Source of the DNA: Ditylenchus dipsaci
Lineage: Eukaryota > Nematoda > Chromadorea > Rhabditida > Anguinidae
Direction of reading: 5' to 3'
Assembly: GCA_004194705.1 (NCBI GenBank)
Contig: SADC01001275.1
Location: 1,302,001-1,366,000, forward strand
Length of the DNA: 64,000 bases
Shown: in pieces, positions 1-11,650 of the stretch
Layout: every line of letters starts with the position of its first letter
Numbering within the stretch: position 1 is the first letter of the stretch
The notes under the pieces: model-generated
Seen by the model: only the letters and a program-made list of their open reading frames with translations
Databases searched by the model: none
Told to the model about the DNA's origin: nothing
Program-made: the position numbers and the translations under genes

Positions 1-323
1 AATTAAAACTGACGCCATTAGTTTTTTTAATCTCTACATAGTATTTGGCATGTTTGGGTAAGTGGGTCGCCACTTTTGTGTTTAAGTCCAAATTTCTGAG
101 ATGGTGGATTTTTTGAGATGGTGGATTTTAGCCTGGATTTAGGGGGATTTTGTGTTGCATAAGTTAGTACAAACACGATGGGACGCCGATAAGCGCTTTT
201 TGCTCCTAGTGTACCAATATTTGTATAAAAAAGAAAAAGAATTCTGGCACCGTTTTTTTCAAACCCACTTGTGTAAAATTTAGAGTATTTCATTATAAAT
301 CTAGCATCTTTTTTTAGAACCTC
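1..323. other. AT-rich flank, no gene seen
   Basis: I see no splice-bounded coding sequence here. The block holds a short tandem echo, TGAGATGGTGGATTTT, repeated at about 98-127. The next feature is the TA-flanked element that starts at 326. Confidence 0.5.
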
Positions 324-325
324 TA

Positions 326-1121
326 CAGTCGACTCTCGCTATAAGATACCACCACGGGACCGAGCTCAGGGGTATCTTATAGCAAAGGTATCTTGTAGCA
401 AAGGTATCTTATACTAGGGGGAAATATCCAAAGCTGCCACACGTGTATTTTATGACGAGAGTCAATTGTAAAAAACCCAACTCAAAAACCTGACTCGCGA
501 AAACTCAACTCACGCCGATTGTGATTCACGTTTTCCAGATTCTATCTTAATTCTTCACTGTTTTTATTTTCGGCTTGTGCTAAGGCGCAGGTTTGGCCAC
601 CGTTCGTTAGATTAGACTTAAAGATGTTTTTCGGTTTGCTCCGTATTACAATGTATTGTATTAAAAAGAGGGTGAAGTGATTGGCTCAGCTTATCGAAAG
701 ACCATAATATAGTACAGCAACTCTGATGATGGTGAAGCATATCCAGCTGCTCTCATCCCACAAACCACAAGCAGCTACCAGCCTTATACTTAAGAGCACG
801 CTAAGCTACTCTTTCTACTCGGTACCAGTTATAATCGGCGCAAATTGGGAAGTGCGAGTTGGGACCAAAGATAGTCAGCACAGCTGCTATTTCCATTGCT
901 TTTTCTTAAAAATCTGATGTTAAAGTGAGGAAAAAAGAAAAAAAATTGCAATGGTATCTTATATCGAAAGCCAAATTGACGTCTGTGTGACTCTCAAGGG
1001 GTATCTTGTAGCGAGAGGTATCTTATACCGAGAGTAGAATTACTTGACTTTTTCTATCGGCCAACCAAATTGAGAAAAGAGGTATCTTATAACGAAGGTA
1101 TCTTATAGCGAGAGTCGCCTG
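326..1121. mobile_element. Pogo-like MITE with iterated ends
   Basis: The element starts CAGTCGACTCTCGCTATAAG and its last 25 bases are the inverted copy with one mismatch. TA flanks it on both sides (324-325 and 1122-1123), as expected for Tc1/mariner/pogo insertion. The word GGTATCTTATAGC recurs inside both ends (about 371-416, 952-962, 1000-1025, 1081-1109). I see no transposase, so it is non-autonomous. A decayed relative lies at 3188. Confidence 0.85.
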
Positions 1122-1123
1122 TA

Positions 1124-1687
1124 TTCATTCATATAACACGCCTTTATTTTCTTATTTATTCCCTTTTATTTTCGACTTTTGCCCTTTTAAAAATAATTTT
1201 AGTATAAAATTCTCATGGTTCTTTTTCTGACTCAGGATGAACATCCACTTATCAGATTTTGCGCCGTCGTTAACTTTTTTTTTAAGTTTTGCCGAACAAT
1301 CCAGAGTTCACTGAAAATAAAGTACTTCACTTAAAATAAATTAAATAATCAAGTGAAAATATTAGAGATAGCCTGCAAAAATTGTAAAAAAGTTGATTAA
1401 TATACTGAAAATCAAAAGAAAATTTTCGAAAATTCGCCAAAACCCGATGGTCGTTTTTTTAAACGATTTAGTTTCTATGCGACTGAAAAAAGCCGATTTT
1501 ATTTAAACTTTGAATTTTCAACATCTTGTACCAAAATATTTCACAGGTTGTTACGCATGTCCATACATACTCAGAAAAAATTGTAATTGGAAATAAATTT
1601 GACTTGCTTAATTGAAAAAGTCAAAAGTTTGATTGATTTGATCATTACAATTTAAAATGAACAAATTTCAAAGCTAAACATGACCCC
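1124..1687. other. Intergenic, no gene seen
   Basis: This is AT-rich sequence with short inverted homopolymer runs. No ORF with coding character and no bounded element were found. Confidence 0.4.
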
Positions 1688-2771
1688 TTGGTCACACTCC
1701 TTGGTCGAGTTCGAGGTCAATCATGGTCACACTGCTTGGTCGAGGTCGCGGTCGAGGCCGATGTGTGGTCACACTCAATATTTTAGCTTTTTTTTTTATT
1801 TTTTGAACAGAAGTCAAATGAAATTGCTGTAAAAAAGCTAAAAGGTCAATATAAAACTTCAATTACAAAAGAAATGGAGAATACGCATTAGTAAAGCTCT
1901 TTCCAGTAGGGACAGAATTGACCTAAAATACGTTTTTTATATTTAAAAATAATTTAAATTGGCGCCAAAACCATTTCACTGTCATTCTCAAACATGGGCG
2001 AACAAAAGAGCCGCTATGTATTTTTGATCAAGAGTTTGCGCGGATTCATGTCACGTGTAAGTTTGTGCGAACTCCCCCTTCCTATCTCTCGTTTCCTCTG
2101 TACACCTCTTTCTCTCTTCCAATATATGTTAGTGGCGCTTTTTAGACAAAGTTGTTCCTTATTTTGTCCATTTTCATTATAACACAAATTTTTTTCACTG
2201 TTCACATCTGAAATTTAGAAAAATTTCATTTATTAGGTTTTACGCTAAAATTACACTAGTGTCGTTTTGGTGCCAATTCAAAAACGAATTTTTCGATGTT
2301 TTCATCGCTTTTTGCCTTTGTCACCTAAGACATATTTTTTCCAAATTTAAGAGAATTTAAGAGTCTGCTCAATCAGGGTTTCCATGTTCTTGAAAAAGTC
2401 CACTTGAATAGTAATTTTCTTCTAAACTACTCTGATCCGCTCACCTTCCTAACAAAATCTTCTTGCTCTACTGGTAGACCTACCCATTACTCTTGCATAC
2501 GCGTTCACTTTCTTGGTTACCTAAGACTGTTCCATGTCAAAAAAGTAGTTTTTCTATCAACTTGCGCCAAAAAATTGGGCGAAGCATTCAAGGAACATCG
2601 AATTTTCCGGAAAGGAAATCATGAAAATTAAATTCGAAAAATGGGGAGGAATAACTAAACAAGGCCTGGGGAACAAGTTTTTACAAAAAAAAAATTGAAA
2701 GGGACAAGTCGGACATCGACCATATGTCTCATCGACCTCAACCGCGACAAAGACTAGGCAGTGTGACCAAA
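1688..2771. mobile_element. DNA transposon ending TTGGTCACACT
   Basis: The left end carries three copies of a GGTCACACT-type word followed by GGTCGAGGTCG-like words (1690-1770). The right end (about 2705-2770) is the inverted version and ends GCAGTGTGACCAA. I cannot identify the superfamily. No clear target duplication is visible. A diverged copy of the ATGTC/GTAAGT hairpin module sits inside, at about 2014-2075. Short ORFs inside do not resemble a transposase. Confidence 0.5.
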
Positions 2772-3187
2772 GCATAACTTTATTATATAGTTAAAAATGA
2801 CACACGAGATGTCTAAAAAATGAGCGAATTATTAGCTACATTTTAATTAGTATTGAAAATCTCATGAAGGCAAGCAGATATGTGATACGATTATGACAAG
2901 ACCAAAATGAGCGCAATTAATTATTCATAGACCCGGTCACTTGACATAGGATCATGTAAAATTTTTGCTTCAAGAATTAAATGTACCACCATAAATGGTG
3001 GTACATTTAATGTTGACAGCAACCAAGCAGAATCGAACTTGATTAATTTTTTAAGGCGCCCTTACCCTTTCAGCTACACATGCACTACCTCCTCAATATT
3101 TAATAATAGTTTTAAATAATAATAATAGTAATTTTCTATAGCATGAATATAGCATGAAGGATAGCAAACCTACCTTTTATCGTATGA
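2772..3187. other. Intergenic with a small perfect hairpin
   Basis: The only structure is a hairpin at about 2979-3011, built from AATGTACCACCAT and its inverse. No gene was found. Confidence 0.45.
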
Positions 3188-3345
3188 CAGCCGACTCTCG
3201 CTATAAGATGCCTAAGCTCAGGAGTATCTTATAGCGGAAGTATCTTGTAGCAAAAATATCTTATGCCAGGGCGAAAAAAAACGAACCTGGCTCACGGGTA
3301 TCTTATAGCCGGTATCTTACATGTATCTCATATTTTATAGAGGCA
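3188..3345. repeat. Decayed copy of the 326 MITE
   Basis: It begins CAGCCGACTCTCGCTATAAG, close to the left end of the 326-1121 element. It then repeats GTATCTTATAG-like words several times. The right end is not recognisable, so this is a truncated relic. Confidence 0.7.
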
Positions 3346-3935
3346 TGAGTAACAATAGTGGCAAAGGGAAATTGTGATGCTGGGGCGAGGTTTTTTAATC
3401 TTTATTTGTTCCAATACTTTTCAAGCTGAATTCAATTTTTTATTTCTTCTTAAGATTGGCCTTCGGAATGGCGTCAATGTATAATGACAGCTTTAAATAA
3501 CCTGCACTGCCCCATGACCCGGTGCGCAACGCCCCGCCATCTCGGGCGTGGAGCGGTATGCTCGCTCATCACCGTTCAACCAAGTAAAGGCTCAGTTTCA
3601 AGTTCGAGTCAAATAGTTTTTGATAAAGTTACAGGAGTATTTTGCACCGTTCGCAAGCCCGTGAACAGGACTACCTGTTCGTATGAAACTCTGTACATAG
3701 ACATAGCGAAACAAAGATTTGTAACCACTTCTTTGTCAGCCCTCGTTTTCTGGAATAAAAAAAATTCATAAAAAGCACTGAGCTAACTTTTATACTAAAA
3801 GGAAGCACATCATCTGCCCTACACGATACTCCGAAAATGTATAGCTGGTGGGAAGGTGACGAGCGACAAAACAGTCATTTTATTAGAATCGGAAAAACTA
3901 AAAAACTTTTTAAAGTAAAACTTCAATGCTGCTAG
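3346..3935. other. Intergenic; one GC-richer patch of unknown origin
   Basis: A 288-base ORF (3484-3771, +) starts in a GC-richer patch. It ends next to an AATAAA-like run at about 3756. I recognise no domain in it, and the surroundings give no splice signals. It may be a fragment of a retroelement or a chance ORF. Confidence 0.3.
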
Positions 3936-4684
3936 CATAGTGACCGCCTATCTCAGAATTTGGACGGCGTCTCGTCCCCGTCCGACACCTTTTGGCCGAC
4001 CATCCAACCATCCGTCCAAAACTTTTTCTAACGGCCGGCCGACTGCCGGCCAAAATAGTAAAAAACACATCAAATTTTAATTTTTAACCATTTTTTTTGC
4101 TTTTACTAATTTTTTGTTAAAAAAGTCTTCCTTTTTAAATAATAAAGCAATCGCTCTACTCATCTTTACTGGGCATTATTTATAACTTGTTTATTCCTGT
4201 TCTTTTTTCTTCAAAAGTGCGTTGGTCCACAACAACAGGGGAGACCAAGGCATTTTTGAAAAAAAACATCAGGGGACCGAGCTAAAAATAATGCCTCCTA
4301 AAGGTGAATAGGACCAACATTTCAATACAGCAATTTCAAAAATATACTTTGAGTTGTATGTTAAAAGTATGGATGCTGCAGCATAGTAGTAATTGCCTTT
4401 AACACTACCTGATTTAATAATATCTTCAAATATGTTGTAAGACCCTTTATAAAACCTTCAAAAACAAAAGATTCAAGGGGTGGTCTCGGTCTAGTACAAG
4501 ACGGTCTCGGACGGGCCGGCCGTCGGCCGTCCCGTCCAGACTTTTTAACGTAAAACTTCGTAAAACACCGGCCGTCCGGCCACAAAGATGGCCGCCGTGC
4601 CGGCCATCCGACCGTCCGGTTTTTCCGCGCCGTCCGGACGAGGACGTAGACAGGACGGGCCCGGCCGGACGGGCGGTCACTATG
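3936..4684. mobile_element. Element ending CATAGTGACCGCC
   Basis: The left end CATAGTGACCGCC is exactly inverted at the right end (4672-4684). Both subterminal regions are packed with GTCCGGCCGG-type words, which makes the ends GC-rich against AT-rich surroundings. No transposase is visible, and no clean target duplication was found. The two long ORFs on the minus strand are by-products of the GC-rich iterations. Confidence 0.65.
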
Positions 4685-4689
4685 GAAAA

Positions 4690-5440
4690 CCCTGAATTCT
4701 GGCACCATAATCGTGTTCATAAAACTTGGTTCAAACTCAAAGTTAATTTTTAAATTTCAAATTCCGCTCGAGACAATAAATATTTAGATTAAATTTTCGC
4801 ATTAGTTCAAATGTTTATTGTCTCGAGCGGAATATAAATTTAAATGTAAATTTTATTTTTTAAGCAATTTTAAAAGCAAATTGAACTTTCCCGATATCAG
4901 GGAATCCCGCAAATAAGGTAGCCAGCCATCTTACTAGAAGAAATCCGGTAAGTCTGATTTTTGGCGTTTTTTAACTTTAACAGCTAGTATTAAACGATCT
5001 TTAATTAATTAGTTTATTGATTTTTGAACAGAAAAATTCAACCGGAGACAATTGTTCTGAACCTCCTTCGCCTCTTAACCTGCACCAAACTCCAAAGGTT
5101 TGCGCTATTTTGTCTAGCACAATGTCCTTGTTTATCTAAAAGTGAATCCAGATAATGGAGCAGCTAAAGGTTTCTGAAAGCTTTAAAAAGACATCTGAAA
5201 AGTTCTCTGTATTTACACCATTAATTCTGACACCAGATTCTTGGTCCATGTAGATATAGAACGCTTTTCGAGTTCAAAACTAACATTCAAATTTTGAATT
5301 TTGCTCGAGACAATAAACATTCAAATTTTAAAACCAAATGTTTTTTTCTTGAGCGAAATTCAAAATTTACAGCGACTTTTGAATTTTAAGAGCATTTTTA
5401 TATGCAAATACGAATCCGGTATCATAATTGAGGTCTTCAT
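4690..5440. repeat. Two decayed copies of the TCTGACACC foldback family
   Basis: Each copy begins with a form of AATTCTGACACCAGATTC (4693 and 5222). Each contains a hairpin made of CTCGAGACAATAAA and its inverse (about 4766-4832 and 5304-5356). The best preserved family member is at 43631-43875. Confidence 0.6.
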
Positions 5441-6580
5441 ATCGAGAAAAAAAGTTATAAGAAAATGTGTTACAACTTATACACTTTTTTCGCATAGTTT
5501 GTCATAATTTTATGAAAAACTATTGCTGAATTTAGTGCGCACGAAACAAAAAATGGTCCCAACTCGACCATTTTTGACAATTTTTTATTTGGCGCCAAAT
5601 CCTCATAATGTGCTAAAATTCAAGTTTTGAAATTATGTGGTGCCAAACTGACCGCAAAATTTCGTTTTTTTCATTTTCTGTTGACCATTTAGCTAGAAGT
5701 AATTTGTACACAGAGTAATAGTCATTTCAGTGTCGAGAACAAGGATATCCCACAATTGGATCTTTAACGATTTTAAATTATCTGTGAAACTATGATCACT
5801 CGGATGCAAGTTTGGGCGCAATAGATAGCTCTGAATAAGCTCACCACTTCGAGATGTTATTTTCTCTGTTGGAATAATAATTTACTAAAAGGCACCTCAA
5901 AAAGTTGAAAATTTAATTTTGTGGAATGATCTGTAATGTCACATTTTCACAAATTTTTAATTGCTCATACATGTATCTACTCTCCTATAATTATAATGTC
6001 AAGAACTAATTGCACTATCGTATTCAGCGTGAAACTCTGCACCAGAAGCGAAGAAATCACCACCCGCCTTTCTCGTGTTAAAAGCTTGTTGCAATTTATT
6101 GATGATTACCATATTATTTAAACTGTATGAGTTCATTAAGAAATTTATAGCCTGTAAAATAGGGTAGGCTGTGTATCCAAATTAATTGAAAAAGTACCCC
6201 AATTTGAAGTACCCCAATTTCATTTATTTCATAATTTTGACATCAAATCTCAATCAATCTCAAACAATAAATAATAAAAAGTATTTATGGCTGCAATATT
6301 GTTTTGCTCAGTGCTTGCAAATTTTTAATGAAAACAGTTATTTTAGGTGTTGACTATTCACACTAAATTTTCAAGTTCAAATAAAAATAACATTTTAAAA
6401 CAAAAACATGTTGAAATAAACACTAAAAAGAGATAGGTGAAAAAACATCACTTAAGTGCTACTTTCATAATATTTAAAAAACACACTTCTTGAATATTTT
6501 GACTTTTTGGTTATTGGCTTTCTTGAAACTTCCACACTCATCATTTCTGTGCTAAAATAATAAAAATGGAATTTTTTGCT
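5441..6580. other. Intergenic, AT-rich, no gene seen
   Basis: There is one TTGGCGCCAAA palindrome at about 5589. I found no coding exon, RNA gene or bounded element here. Confidence 0.4.
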
Positions 6581-6582
6581 CA

Positions 6583-6812
6583 CCGTATTTCCTCTAAAAG
6601 CCGACATGTCGGCTTTTAGAGGAAATCCCTCAAAATCAAGAAAATTTTAGGTCGATTTTGAAATTTTATGTACTTAATCAGGATCTAGAAATCTGGAGCT
6701 CTTGGAAGCTGAAAAAAAAAAAAAAACAGATATACGAAATATGCTGAGATATAGATCCTCAAAGACAAGTGTGTCGCCTTATTAGAGCATATCGGCTTAT
6801 CAGAGGAAATAG
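6583..6812. repeat. Decayed CCGTATTT-family element
   Basis: The left end ACCGTATTTCCTC leads into a perfect palindrome built on AAAAGCCGACATGTCGGC (about 6587-6627). A weak inverse, CGGCTTATCAGAGGAAAT, lies at 6792-6810. Better preserved relatives are at 29595, 31502 and 54437. Confidence 0.55.
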
Positions 6813-8067
6813 GAAAAGTTGTTTTCAGATAAAAAGCTTCTAAATGATTTTGCCGCTATTCTATGTTAAATATGACATTAGGAAATATTTAAAAAAAAAC
6901 CTTGGTCAGTTTTTATTCGGGCTCAATCTATCCAACCCAAGACTATGTAAATCTTAGCACGAAAATTTTGTCAGAGCCATTTCTAGACAGCAACAAGCAG
7001 GAGATTAAAAACAAAGCAAACATTGATTAATAACAACATCAAGTTGACATCAAACGCAGAACTCAACAACAAAAATGATAGGCACAAAAAATATCTTTTT
7101 TTCATTAAAAACCATCCTCGTTTTTTTAACCAAATCCTAATCAAAAATTTAAAAAGAAGGGTTATTAAAAATTAAAGCTTTAAAGCTTTTAAACGTTAAA
7201 GGGCAACAAATAAAACATAGTGATTTTTTTAAACCTAAAATTGCTTACTGATTTTTTCAATAAACATGATAATAGAGAAGCTGAATGATTACCTTTTTAG
7301 TTGTTTAACATCTTTTTAGGGAAAAGGTTTTGTTTTTTAAAACATAATTTTTTGTTCTATTAATTAAAAGTACTTATTATGTTTCTTGAAAAAAAAAGCT
7401 AACTTCACTCACTCCGCCCTATGAAGCTTTGTTAAGAAGCTACTCTAAGTATTCAACAACTTCTTACTGTTATTTGTTTAATTGTTTTTTGGAAAAAGAT
7501 TGTTAACTACTTTAATAAATTGTGTTAGAAGTGTTGTCTCAGATTTTGCTACTGTCGTATAACTACATTTTCTTTTCCTAAAAGTGACAAAATGTACCTC
7601 AAATTATTTGATTTGTTGATTCAATATTGAATTTATTTTCCGTTTTGCGGCGTCGCTTTGAGCTCGACTGAAATTATATTGCTCTCCAAACTCTTTTAGC
7701 CACTTCAGCAATTTTCCCAAACTTTTAAGGCGTCCTGAAATAGGTAGATTTGTCACTTTTTGGTAAGGGAATTAATGTAGGTTGTGGCTGTGAAATCGCA
7801 AGCTTCACTGTGCATATCTTGCCTACCTCACCTTTAAAGCCTCGGATCGGTAATTCTTTTTGCAACTTTTATAGCTTTAAGAGAATTTAGGGTTGTGATC
7901 GGCAATACAAATTGTTTTGGCTAAATGTTAGCAAAACTTTAAAGGTGACGGGTTATAGAGAGTGGGCTGTAATTTGCTTATGAGTCACTTAAAAACCTGT
8001 GAAATACTTTAATTTAAAAAATTGCGTTGTTGTAGACTCTAATGTGCTGCAGAATCAAAACTTTACA
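6813..8067. other. Intergenic, no gene seen
   Basis: Apart from a weak hairpin pairing about 7570-7600 with 7745-7775 (AGTGACAAA against TTTGTCACT), nothing is recognisable. No splice-bounded exons were found. Confidence 0.4.
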
Positions 8068-8303
8068 TTAAAGGGCCTGACCTCTTCCTACTCGGTGGTC
8101 CCCGCCAATTCAAAAATTTTCCCTTGATCATTGGACTTCTGTACGGATTTTTCCGCCACGTTTCTAACAAAACTAGGCTGAAATCAAATTTAGGCTTAGT
8201 TTTGTTAGAAACCTAGCGGAAAAATCCGTACAGAAGTCCAATGATCAAGGGAAAATTTTTGAATTGGCGGGACCACCGAGTAGGAAGAGGTCAGGCCCTT
8301 TAA
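8068..8303. mobile_element. TTAA-bounded near-perfect palindrome MITE
   Basis: Two arms of about 110 bases are almost exact inverses and meet at about 8180. The ends read TTAAAGGGCCTGACC and its inverse. The TTAA at both ends would suit a piggyBac-type target duplication, although here it is also part of the palindrome. The arms differ at only a few positions, including a one-base indel in GGTCCCCGCC, so the copy is young. Confidence 0.75.
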
Positions 8304-8940
8304 AGAATAGTTAGAATTTTGATAAAGACTTTCCGAAATTTTTTAATAGTAAAAAGCTTCAAAAAAATTTGCAAGCTAATATTGCATATTAATTTTTGCA
8401 TTTTATTTTTGGATATTTTAAATAAAAGTTTTATGTTTATGAAAGTAACTGAATGCAAAAAACTCTGCACAACTATTTTGTACTAGTTTAGCATTTAGAT
8501 AGTCGAAAAAGAATAAGATTACGTAAGCCCAGTGTTTGAAAAGCTGTGCACAACACTTTTGATGTTAATTATCTTGATAACTTTACGTCTAGTAAATTTT
8601 TTAAGCTTTTTGCTTTTTTATTTCAATCGCTTTAGACTAAAACAAAAAAGTGTTTGTATGGGGTATTAGGATTAGTTCAGAAGATCTTCAAAAGTAAAAA
8701 CACATTCCATTTAAAAGCCGCGCAGAGAACATATTTTCTTTGTCTTTAGTATTCCAACAATCTTTGACAATTTGTTCTTTTGAGAAAGCATAAAATAATT
8801 AGCTCGAAGGGTTTCGATATGATTCGTCAAAAAGCATTAGGTACTTGTTGGTTAAGACTCCCTCTCGTTTGAAAAGTAATTCACAGTAAATTCCTTGGCT
8901 ATTTTTTCTGCTAAACACGAAAATACTTGAAAACGTTCTA
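8304..8940. other. Intergenic, no gene seen
   Basis: This is AT-rich sequence without a recognisable gene or a bounded repeat. Confidence 0.4.
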
Positions 8941-9369
8941 CAGTTGAGTCCCGCTTCAGTGCACACCCAGAAGTTCGTTACCGCCTAGGGTCCGACACTT
9001 TTTGTACTTTAATTTTTGAAGTATTTTTCAAATTCTGATTCGTCAGTCTAGTCCAAAATATCGCAGTGATTGCGATTTTGCCAGTCGTTTTTTTGATAAA
9101 CACGACAGTTTATATATTTAAACCCGCAAATCCCGCTTTAGTGCACACCTTTTAGAATTTAGGTGTACACTAAAGCGGGACTTGCGGGTCTAAATATAAA
9201 AACTGTCGTGTTTATCAAAAACGACTGGCAAAATCGGAATTCCTGCAACATTTCAGACTAGACTGACGAATCAAAATTCGAAAAATACTTCAAAAATTGA
9301 AATAAAAAAAGTGTCGCACCCTAGGCGGGAACGAACTTTTGCAGTGTACACTAATGTGGGACTCAAATG
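8941..9369. mobile_element. Pogo-like palindromic MITE
   Basis: It starts CAGTTGAGTCCCGCTTCAGT after TA, and the right end is the inverse ending GGGACTCAAATG, where the second TA has become TG. Inside each end is the module TTCGTT..CCTAGGGTCCGACAC. The centre carries a second, inner pair of TIR-like sequences (CCCGCTTTAGTGCACACC and inverse). The same plan is seen at 22732 and 43906. Confidence 0.8.
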
Positions 9370-9451
9370 TGCCTTTTAAAAAAGGTTTTTATTTTGTCAT
9401 AAACTTTGATAAACTATTACCCTATGATTTTTCCCGCTGCACAGATTTAGG

Positions 9452-10566
9452 TTCTGACACCGGATTTATGTTCAGCGTGGTTAATTTGCTTGAAAAAATA
9501 CTTTTAAAATTCCAAAATCACTGTCAAATTTCAGATTCCTCTCAAGTCAACAAATAGTTATTTATTGTCAAATATATAATAATAATATAAATAGTTTATA
9601 ATCCATATTTGATTGTTCATAGTAGAGGTGTGCATCCGGCTTCGGGAGGGATTTCGGGATCGGATTGGGTCTAAAAAACCATTCGGGATCGGGTTACGAG
9701 AAAAAAAAATCGCGATCCCGTCGGGATCCCGATCAACATTTCGGAATTGGCCGATCTGTCGAGTTCATGAGCAATCAGGCAAAATACAGGGTGTCCCAAG
9801 AAATTCCACTGATTTCAAGCGTTCACAACTGTTTTCTTGATGCTATTTCAAAATTTTGTAAATGCATAAAGACTAAGCTTCCGATGAAAAATGTTTCGCA
9901 TGTAAAAATATACGAATATTTTCGCTGAGGCTCAGACCTTACCTTTCAAGAGGCTATCTACAAACCAGGGCCTAAACTACTAGAGGGTATGAAGCAAAAC
10001 TGGTGTTTTTTTTTATTTAATAGGAGAATATTTACAAAAAAAATTGCTAGAAAATTATCATCGCAAGCTTTGTTTAGAAAATATCCAATTCACTTCGCGA
10101 CAAAAACTTATAAATGTCTAAAATCGGTGGAATTTTTTGAGACTTCCTTTTCGCATAAACTGCTGTCATACAGAGCGAAAAATAATTAAACCTGATGCAA
10201 TAATCGGCCATAACTGTCAGATTCGTATATAAATATGTCCACAAAAAGAGAAAAAAATTTGAAAAATCGCAAAATCATGCAAAAATCAAAATATTTCTGG
10301 CCAAAAATGACTTTAAAAATGCTCATCGGGATTTGGCAATTTTCGGATCGGGGTCGGGATTTTCAAAATCTATCGGGAGGGATTCGGGGGATTCAGCACC
10401 AAAATCTTCGGAATCGGTATCCCGTTCGGGAGGGATCCCGATCCCGTGCACACCTCTAGTTTATAGGCTTGAGAGGATTTTGAAATTTGACATTGATTTG
10501 GGATTTTGAAATTCAATTTTTCAAGCAAATCGAACATGCTGAACACGAATCCGCTGTCAGAATAAA
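9452..10566. repeat. TCTGACACC foldback split by a hAT insertion
   Basis: The left half (9452-9615) begins TTCTGACACCGGATTTATG and the right half (10467-10566) ends with the inverse, GAACACGAATCCGCTGTCAG. The 836-base hAT element at 9623-10458 sits between them. Outside that insertion the two halves pair with each other. Confidence 0.75.
9623..10458. mobile_element. hAT MITE, TIR TAGAGGTGTGCA
   Basis: TAGAGGTGTGCA at the left is inverted as TGCACACCTCTA at the right. The flanking 8-mers GTTCATAG (9615-9622) and GTTTATAG (10459-10466) match at 7 of 8 bases, the target duplication length of hAT. Both ends are filled with CGGGATCGGG-type words. The interior includes a stretch starting ACAGGGTGTCCCAAGAAA that resembles 46194 onward. 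No transposase ORF is visible. Confidence 0.88.
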
Positions 10567-10602
10567 ATTTTAAAACGCAAACGTCTATCCTTGTAACACC
10601 AG

Positions 10603-11302
10603 GGGTCGTATTCAGGTAGGTTAGTAGAGTTTTGGATCAAGAGTTACTCGTGATCTACTCGACGTGTTTCAGACGGCCGAGTAGGTTCAAAGATCATGAG
10701 TTACTTTTGATCTACTCAACTCGTTTCAGACGCACGCGCGATCCTACTCGAGCTGTGAGTAATCTTTGATCTGAGTAGAATTGAGATCTTCTCGCCTAAC
10801 TCAAGTTCTACTCGCCTAACTCGAGTTATATTCGCCCAACTCGGCTTCTGACCCCCGAGTTTTACGAGTAAATTAAATTTTTTTCTCGAGTTTTTCTCGC
10901 CCACTCGGCTTCCAACCCCGAGTTTTACGAGTAGACTCAAATTTTTTTAATTTCTCGAGTTGGGCGAGTAGAACTCAAGTTCAGCGAGTAGAACTCAACT
11001 CAACCCAAAAAACTAGTTTACTCGTGAAACTCGCGAAGATAACTCGCGAGAACTCGAGTTCGGCGAGTAAAACTCTAGTATAGCTGATAGAAATAAATTC
11101 TACTCGGATCAAAAATTACTCGCTGCTCGAGTAGGATCGCGAGTAACTTTTGATCCAAAACTCTACTCAACTCGTTTCAGATGGGCGAGTAGGATTACGA
11201 GTAACTCATGATCCTAAACTCTACTCAACCCGTTTCAAGTGCGAGTAGGATCAAGAGTAACTATTGATCTACTGACTCTACTAACCGACCTGAATACCAC
11301 CC
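10603..11302. mobile_element. PIF/Harbinger-like MITE with GAGTAGGATC words
   Basis: The ends GGGTCGTATTCAGGTAGG and its inverse CCGACCTGAATACCACCC are flanked by CAG on both sides. A 3-bp duplication with this kind of end suits PIF/Harbinger. The whole interior is an array of degenerate words such as GAGTAGGATCAAGAGTAAC and GAGTAGAACTC in both orientations. No transposase was found. Confidence 0.75.
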
Positions 11303-11650
11303 CAGATTCAATAGACAATAAGAAAAGTATAAAAATGCAAAAAAGATTTTTCGGCCTTTCTCGCAGTGTTTGCTATTTGTTAGGAGCGGTTCGAAAAATT
11401 TCGATTGCTTCACTAATTTTCAATTTTGGTACAAGGCATCGTGCAGTGTGTTGACCTACAAAATTAAGAACCTACTTCCAAAATTACAGCATTTTCCCCT
11501 ACTTGACTGTGTTTGCGAGACAAAAATTTTGACTTTTGTATTTTAGAAAAGGTTCTTATTTGAAAATTTTTTAACCTAAGTTTAGAAAATAACACAACTT
11601 ATTGTATTTCTATATAACTAAACCTATAAAGACTGAATTTTTTTTCCAAA

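Noticed and set aside
3484..3771. A 95-codon ORF in a GC-richer patch
   Set aside because: It has no recognisable domain, no splice context and no conserved neighbour. I left it as unexplained sequence.
4361..4720. Arg/Pro-rich ORFs on the minus strand
   Set aside because: They lie in the GTCCGGCCGG-rich end of the 3936 element and two frames are open together, a sign of compositional artefact.
9613..9928. Overlapping plus-strand ORFs at the left of the hAT MITE
   Set aside because: They are produced by the CGGGATCGGG words and cross the element border.
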